Source: Histoplasma ohiense | Taxonomy: Eukaryota; Ascomycota; Eurotiomycetes; Onygenales; Ajellomycetaceae | Length of the DNA: 64,000 nt | NCBI GenBank assembly: GCA_017607445.1 | Contig: JAEVHH010000006.1 | Location: 3,224,001-3,288,000, forward strand | Direction: 5' to 3' | Shown here: one piece after another, positions 58,957-64,000 of the stretch | Position numbering within the stretch: the stretch's first letter is position 1 | Layout of the letters: each line of letters starts with the position of its first letter | Made by a program: the position numbers and the translations under genes | The notes under the pieces: generated by a model | The model's database searches: none | What the model saw: only the letters and a program-made list of their open reading frames with translations | What the model was told of the DNA's origin: nothing

Positions 58957-59219
58957 TGTAATGCACTCATTTATTATTTCCTTATTATCTTCGCTTATTC
59001 TTACCTCTTTCCATTATACTCTCACTACCGCTATTTCTATATGTATATATATATTGATGTATGTATTTCACACATCTTCTTTCTCTTTCTTTTCTTTCTT
59101 AGTGATTAGCTACACCATGTTATGCTACTATACTACACTCTACAATATATTACTATTATCTCTGCTATGCTATAAACTATCTTCTACTGTTACTCTTCAC
59201 ACTGTCACTACATCTCACA
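58957..59219 (+). repeat. X3 5' LTR
   Basis: 263 bp, TGTAATGCAC...ATCTCACA. AGTGATTAG near 59100 pairs with the PBS CTAATCACT at 59224-59232. Confidence 0.92.
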
Positions 59220-59266
59220 GTTTCTAATCACTCTATCTTTGAGAGATGATCTGTTGAGTAATAGTC

Positions 59267-60640
59267 ATGACCTCTATCTGCAGCATCCACTGTACTCATG
59301 CTACTGCTGAACTCAAAGCAACAAACATCATGAAAGAAAATCACAAAACACACACTTCTGCCACTGAAAGTGTGCAACTAGCATCACCTTTCTCTATGAA
59401 ATTGAACTCTGAGTATAGTTCAGAAGAAGATATCTTCTCTGAAGATCTCAGTGTAATTGAGACTGAGAAGATAGCTGTGATCAGAAGAATCAAAAAATTA
59501 CAGACTGAGAAAGAACTGCAAGAACTTCAACACTGATGCAATACTTTACTGCAAGAATTGAATGAAACAATTCTGATCACTCAAAATACACTAGAAGTGC
59601 ATCTGAATCATGATAGAGATACAACTAGTATAAATGATAACTGTGATAATATCACAAGTATTCTCAGATCACTGAAAGTCACACTACAAGCACTCAACAT
59701 CTTAGTGAAAAGCACTGTGACTACTGTCAGTAAGAGATGTAGTCAGATGTCACTTTGGCAATTAGAACTTCAAAATCTCAGTATGAGCAGTCATTCTTCT
59801 TGAAGAGATATGAAAAAGTTCTGAGATCAAAGTATGAAAGAATTTGAAAACTTTGTTACAGCTGCTATTGCTTTCCATGTCAGTGATCTTGATTACTACA
59901 ATGAACACAATCATTGAAAGATCATTGAAGCCATCACTCATTTCAACATCAAAATGCAACAATGTTGGTATCAACATACACATGATATGTGGACTTTGCC
60001 ACCATGGGAAGAATTTGTTAGTTGAATGCAATATCAAGTCACTGATTCAGATAGAAGTTTCTGAGATGTCAATAGACAGTACTGAAAAACAGAGCAACAA
60101 GAAGATCAGACAGTTCAACAATTTGCTTCACATTTACAATCAATTGAAGAATATCTACAGCATTCTTATAGCAAATATCATTGAAAATCACATCTCTATA
60201 TGAAAGTTCTACCTTTCATTTGCTGAGAATTCAACAAATATGCAATCAAATTGAAACAGTTAAGCTATGATGTCACTCTACATAAACTTGCAATGACAGA
60301 ATCAAATCTGTCAGAGAGATGAAAGAAGCTTAAAGAGAAGTCAAATTTCAAAAACCCCACTCAAAGCTTTAACAACAGAAATAATGCTGATAATAGATCA
60401 CAAAACAAACACAGATGAAATGACACTATAAAGTCTGATGACTCCATCTGATCAAAATATTGCTGTTATTGCAAGTGATCAGAACATACCATCGATTCAT
60501 GTTTCAAACAACTCAAAGATGAATCCAAAAACACCAAGTCCAACTCAAAATCTGATATGAAAGACACAAAGAACTCAAAGAACTCAAAAAATGCTTAAGA
60601 TATATCATTCAGCTCACAATGACAGCTATAAGTGTGAAAA
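59267..60640 (+). pseudogene. gag: X3 gag
   Basis: ATG 59267. N-terminal open 89 codons (KLNSEYSSEEDIFSEDLS), capsid, CCHC knuckle (CCYCK-stop-SEHTIDSC) near 60460-60510, Lys/Asn/Ser-rich end at 60597. Protease follows and is cut by W2. Confidence 0.82.
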
Positions 60641-60646
60641 GTCAAT

Positions 60647-60917
60647 TGTAAGAGATGATTGTAGGTATAATTATGAGAGTAGTGTGAAGTACGCATGTAG
60701 AATGTTAAGAAGGTAGCAATCTCTATTATTCAAAGCTAATCGCTGATCTTCTAATATCTATGGATATCAGTGAGCATTATATAGGCGACCACCATGCACT
60801 ACAGCTGTCTATGATGCTGTGTGCTATGTCCCTTCTCATTAATTCTGATGTATTCTGTGTTCTTCTATTGCCATATAGCTATTTTCTAATATAGATATCT
60901 CTGTTGCATCTATTACA
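60647..60917 (-). repeat. W2 3' LTR
   Basis: 271 bp as in W1, minus orientation. Intact CpG in CTAATCGCT (60736-60744) confirms the ancestral self-priming sequence AGCGATTAG. PPT complement ATTATCCCTCTTCTTCAAAG at 60918-60937. Confidence 0.93.
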
Positions 60918-60937
60918 ATTATCCCTCTTCTTCAAAG

Positions 60938-61460
60938 ACCTGGTTCTCAGAACTTCTTACTGTGATGTGTGAAGTTTGTAATATATGCTGTGTGGTTGAT
61001 ATTGTATGAAGTTCACAGAATTGAGCTGAATTAATTGTTGAGGTTAATTTCAAAGTGTTGCTGTTTCAGAAGAATGTTTTTTCATCTTCAGTGTCATTGC
61101 TGTTCAATCATGATTTAGACACAACTTCTGAACCTCTTTTCTTTGACTTTTACACCAAAAAATTGTACTCTAACAAAATCATCACCACCATCACCATCAA
61201 TGATTTTTTATTTAAAAAGAATATGTCAATTTATCAAACAAAGTATGCTGTATCCTTCTATGCAATTTTTATTGCAAAATTTGAAGTTTTGATTGTGTGG
61301 TTGTGTTTTCCATTTTGAGTTGAGTTTTGTGTTGTTGCAATCTCTTTGATCAACATTGCAATATTGATTTCAATCTTCAACATCTGTTTTTCTTTCTTGT
61401 TGCTTTTGCTTCTCCTCCTTCTTTGAACAAGGTCTTGGTACTGATTAAAGTTATGATAGA
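60938..61460 (+). other. W2 region upstream of the antisense gene
   Basis: T-rich sequence that would hold the promoter of the antisense gene. It contains a weak ORF (61055-61318) without known features, a GATAG acceptor-like site preceded by TACTGATTAAAG (61437-61459), and CACCACCATCACCATCA (61184-61200). An additional upstream exon is possible but not demonstrated. Confidence 0.4.
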
Positions 61461-62627
61461 ATGACAGAATCAGCTGTTTCCATTGCTGGTTCAGAGTCTA
61501 TGAAGGGTGATATACTGTCTGCCATTGAGAGCATTTGCTTGGGTTGTCTGGAGAGGTTGCAGAACCCCTCAGTATACCCTTGCTTTGTGAATGATAGATG
61601 GACACACTGTCACATCTGCCATATATCAAATAGAAGTTGTGCTGCTGTAAGTTTTCTTAAACTGAGATTGTCTTAAACTGAGGTTGTTATGGGTACTAAC
61701 AGGTTTTAGATGTCTGAGTGCTTTCATGAAACTGGTCAATCTTTGATTGATGAATTTCACAAAATGCTGCTCTCTGATGAAGTTCTGAATGAGAGATTTG
61801 CCATGTATCAAACTACTGTTGCAAGGTTTGTACTTGATGTGCAGATCTATAAGAACACAGATGGGGTTCTAGAATTCTATATGAACTTTAATGATCTGTT
61901 GTCACAGCAGAGTGTGGCATTTGATCATAGTAGCATTTCAGAAAGTGCATTTTTGTGTTCTGCTATTACATTGATGTCATTCTCACTGAGTCAAGATCTT
62001 GGTATGTTATTTGAGTTGACTGATAATGTAGACAAAGATGAGGAAGTGGATGGTTTCATTGAAGTGTTAGAAAGAAATGCAGCAGTATATTGCTGTTGTT
62101 GTATTTGACATTTGACAATATCCCCTCATCATCATTGTGAGTCTGCTGAGAGTCAATGCAAAAAATGCAAGCACTGCTTGATGATGAAGCATGTCTGTGT
62201 TTCAGTAAGTTATTATTCAAAACAGATGTTTTTACAGTATATAATATTAACTTTCTATTAGATGTCAGTGAATGCTGTTTAATTGACTCAGACAGTTATC
62301 AACACTGCTGAGGATCTAATTGTTGCTGATGTGAATGCTTTGAATGTTAATGTTTTGCAGAGTGCTGTGACTGTGGTGATTAAATTCTTTGCTGTGAAGA
62401 TCTGAGAGATTCAATGAGACAGTTCTTCTGAGGCTTCAGCTGAAATTGTGATTGATGAGATCTCAGTGATTACATTGCTGATTGCAGCTTTCAAGTCATT
62501 GTTGAAACATTGTGCTTTGTCAGTTGAGGAAATCTGAGATAATAAACAGGTTTGTCTTGATGACAATTTTTTGAATGACACTGATCAAGCTGAGGCAGAT
62601 CTGTTTTTTAATCTCTGAATGGAATAA
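61461..62627 (+). pseudogene. W2 antisense accessory gene, three exons, two Cys6 modules
   Basis: Opposite to pol, between chromodomain and LTR. Exon 1: 61461-61646 (62 codons) with Cys6 module C-x2-C-x11-C-x8-C-x2-C-x6-C (residues 26-60). Intron 1: 61647-61709, GTAAGT...TACTAAC...TTTTAG. Exon 2: 61710-62204 (165 codons), helical (DEFHKMLLSDEVLNERF) with a second module C-x2-C-x11-C-x9-C-x2-C-x6-C (residues 190-225). Intron 2: 62205-62261, GTAAGT...TTAAC...TATTAG. Exon 3: 62262-62627 (121 codons plus TAA). Introns are phase 0 and follow each last Cys by two residues. A few TGA/TAA stops; about 348 residues originally. Unknown family; metal or nucleic-acid binding is a guess. Confidence 0.7.
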
Positions 62628-62639
62628 GTATATTCAGCA

Positions 62640-64000
62640 GTCATCATCATCTTCTTCATTTTTGTTTACTAACTGATTTCTGATAGATTTTATTAAACTG
62701 TTTCAAGTATTTCTGGCTGTTCATCAAGTTTTCCTCAGATTCTCAAGAATTATCTGTGTCTGTACAATTTTTTCATTTGACAAGATATTGTGTTTGACTG
62801 CAGTATTGATGCTTGTCTAATATAGCTTCAACTTTTCATTTCTCTTGCATGTCTATAATTATCAGTTCTGCTTGTGGGATTTGTCTGTTGCATATGTGAT
62901 AAGATTTGAGAAGGGAAACATGAAATACAGAATGAATTTCTTTATATTACAGCATGAGTTTTAGTTTATACATCTGTGTACCACAGATATCAATTATTTG
63001 AAAGAGATTCAAAAATTGATGATCTAGTTTGGGTGAGGATTGCAAGATGGATATATTTTTTGCACACAGCATTATTCAGTTCTCTATCTTAAAGCTTTTT
63101 GATATGTGATGCTGATTGTAATACTTTTTCTCAGCTGCTTTGACAGCTTTCAGATATTCTCAGATCTTGTTCTCTGCTTGCTTTATCTGTTTCACTTGTT
63201 TCATCACTGATTTTGACACATCTGTGTTTGGGGGTTCCACATCTATGCAAAGTTCAGTTGGTTGGCCGATCATTGCTTCAGATGATGTCATTTTTATCAA
63301 TGTGTGGAAGATGTTGTTATATGTCCATTGCATCAGAGAAATCCATTCTATTCAATTATCTTGCTGGTAGCTGCAATATGTGTGAAGATAATGTTCAATC
63401 ATCTGGTTCAATCATTCTGTCTGACTGTTGATTTGCAGGTGGAATGCCATCAATAATTTTTGTTGAACATAAAGCAGATAACACAATGTTGATCAAAACT
63501 TGCTATTTATTAATGAATTTTGATTGCTAATAATGTTTGCAGGTAGGTCAAAGTTCTTCACAACTCTTCATACAATAATATCCACAAATTCTTCTGCATC
63601 TAGCTCTGAAGATGTGGGCACAATTATGACTCATTTGATGAATAAATCAACAAATATAACAATAGCATTATAGATTTGACTTCCCTTTTTATTATCTGAC
63701 AGACCTTCAATAAAGTCCATGCTAATTGTATGTCATTTCTTATCTGGCACTGAATGTGGTTGTAGCAATTCATACAGCTTGTGCTGTGGTATTTTGATGC
63801 ATTGACAGATATTGCAAGTTCTCACATATTCTGCAATCTCATTGCTCATATCATGCCACAAGTACTTGTGTTTGATTGCTTTGATGATTTTGTCATGTTC
63901 AAAATGGTCATCTTGAAGATCATTGTGGTTCATTTTCATTATTTCATGTCTTATGATCTTGTCTTGTGATATGTAGACTTTATCATCTTTTCTGAGCAGA
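62640..64000 (-). pseudogene. pol: W2 pol: integrase and chromodomain
   Basis: Minus strand, parallel to W1 44800-44953 plus 51053-52195 without the Z3 interruption, so it gives the empty site for Z3. Integrase finger 63733-63939 (HNDLQDDHFEHD, TCNICQCIKIPQH). The core keeps QTE at 63410-63430 where W1 has QTK. Chromodomain about 62690-62850 (ESEENLMNSQKYL). It ends next to the antisense gene, so the two are convergent. Confidence 0.88.

Larger units (their letters stand above)
58957..60646 (+). mobile_element. X3: X-family element (LTR and gag), nested in X2
   Basis: Starts with an LTR after TTTGT (58952-58956), inside the X2 protease. Gag follows. The element is cut at 60646 by W2; its remainder is outside the window. 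Confidence 0.88.
60647..64000 (-). mobile_element. W2: W-family chromovirus, 3' half
   Basis: 3' LTR 60647-60917 after TCAAT (60642-60646), then a 3' region with an antisense gene, chromodomain and integrase, running off the right edge. Confidence 0.9.

Noticed and set aside
1..64000. Alternative genetic code with TGA as a sense codon, or mitochondrial DNA
   Set aside because: TGA occurs at both Arg and Trp positions, and the same positions carry CGA or TGG in other copies; this is mutation, not recoding.
1..64000. tRNA or rRNA genes
   Set aside because: I looked for B-box-like GGTTCGANTCC and conserved rRNA stretches and saw none.

Overview
This window is a solid block of nested, mutationally decayed transposable elements. 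It looks like an AT-rich repeat compartment of a filamentous (Pezizomycotina-like) fungus. The evidence is Ty3/gypsy chromoviruses with C-terminal chromodomains and Tf1/sushi-like self-priming signals, a Tad-like LINE, a fungal-type Helitron fragment, hAT transposons, and short introns with TACTAAC-like branch sites. I recognise no ordinary host gene and no rRNA or tRNA. Copies of each family differ mostly by transitions: CpG has become TpG or CpA, with some extra C-to-T in CpC/CpA. Most internal stops are TGA at positions where relatives have Arg (CGA) or Trp. This is a RIP/MIP-like repeat-decay signature, so nearly every coding region is a pseudogene. The species cannot be named from sequence alone.

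Layout, with names used here. X4 (1-3371, minus) is a chromovirus end. H1 (3372-4321) is a short TIR element with a minisatellite. hAT-I (4322-6811, plus) holds a solo X LTR (5700-5964). A copia-like LTR (6812-7078) and an unclassified body follow. H2 (8039-26230) is a second minisatellite-bearing TIR element. It was split by the full-length chromovirus X1 (8232-24991), which was itself invaded by the internally deleted X5 (10398-13853) and by the 5.8-kb hAT-II (17398-23242). The body then continues as a Helitron fragment (about 26.2-26.7 and 32.8-33.64 kb), interrupted by Ty3 element Z1 (26688-32762). A minus-strand LINE (33.64-40.85 kb) is interrupted by Z2 (33731-39804). W1, a second chromovirus family, starts at 40849 and is interrupted by Z3 (44954-51052) and by X2 (from 53356). 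X2 is interrupted by X3 (from 58957), and X3 by W2 (from 60647, running off the window). Exact target-site duplications (TCAAT, AATAA, TCTAC, ATTATTTT, CTCAA, TTCAG, ACCAC) support this order.

The most interesting content is cargo. (1) Both chromovirus families X and W carry, between pol and the 3' LTR and on the opposite strand, a spliced accessory gene. Its product has a 35-36-residue six-cysteine module (C-x2-C-x10/11-C-x8/9-C-x2-C-x6-C), followed two residues later by a phase-0 intron. W has two such modules and three exons, and the last exon is 366 bp in both copies. X has the same module with an intron at the same position. (2) hAT-II carries, besides its BED/hAT transposase, a histone H3-fold gene (22148-22743) with a plausible 53-nt intron, and a multi-exon Cys/coiled-coil gene. 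(3) All three LTR families have a primer-binding site complementary to their own LTR, implying self-priming.

How the parts work together: gag/pol of X, W and Z would have driven retrotransposition, with the chromodomain steering integration into heterochromatin, consistent with elements landing inside each other. The hAT transposase would have moved hAT-II and probably the minisatellite-bearing H1/H2 derivatives, which share its TIR type. The roles of the antisense Cys6 genes and the H3-like gene are unknown.
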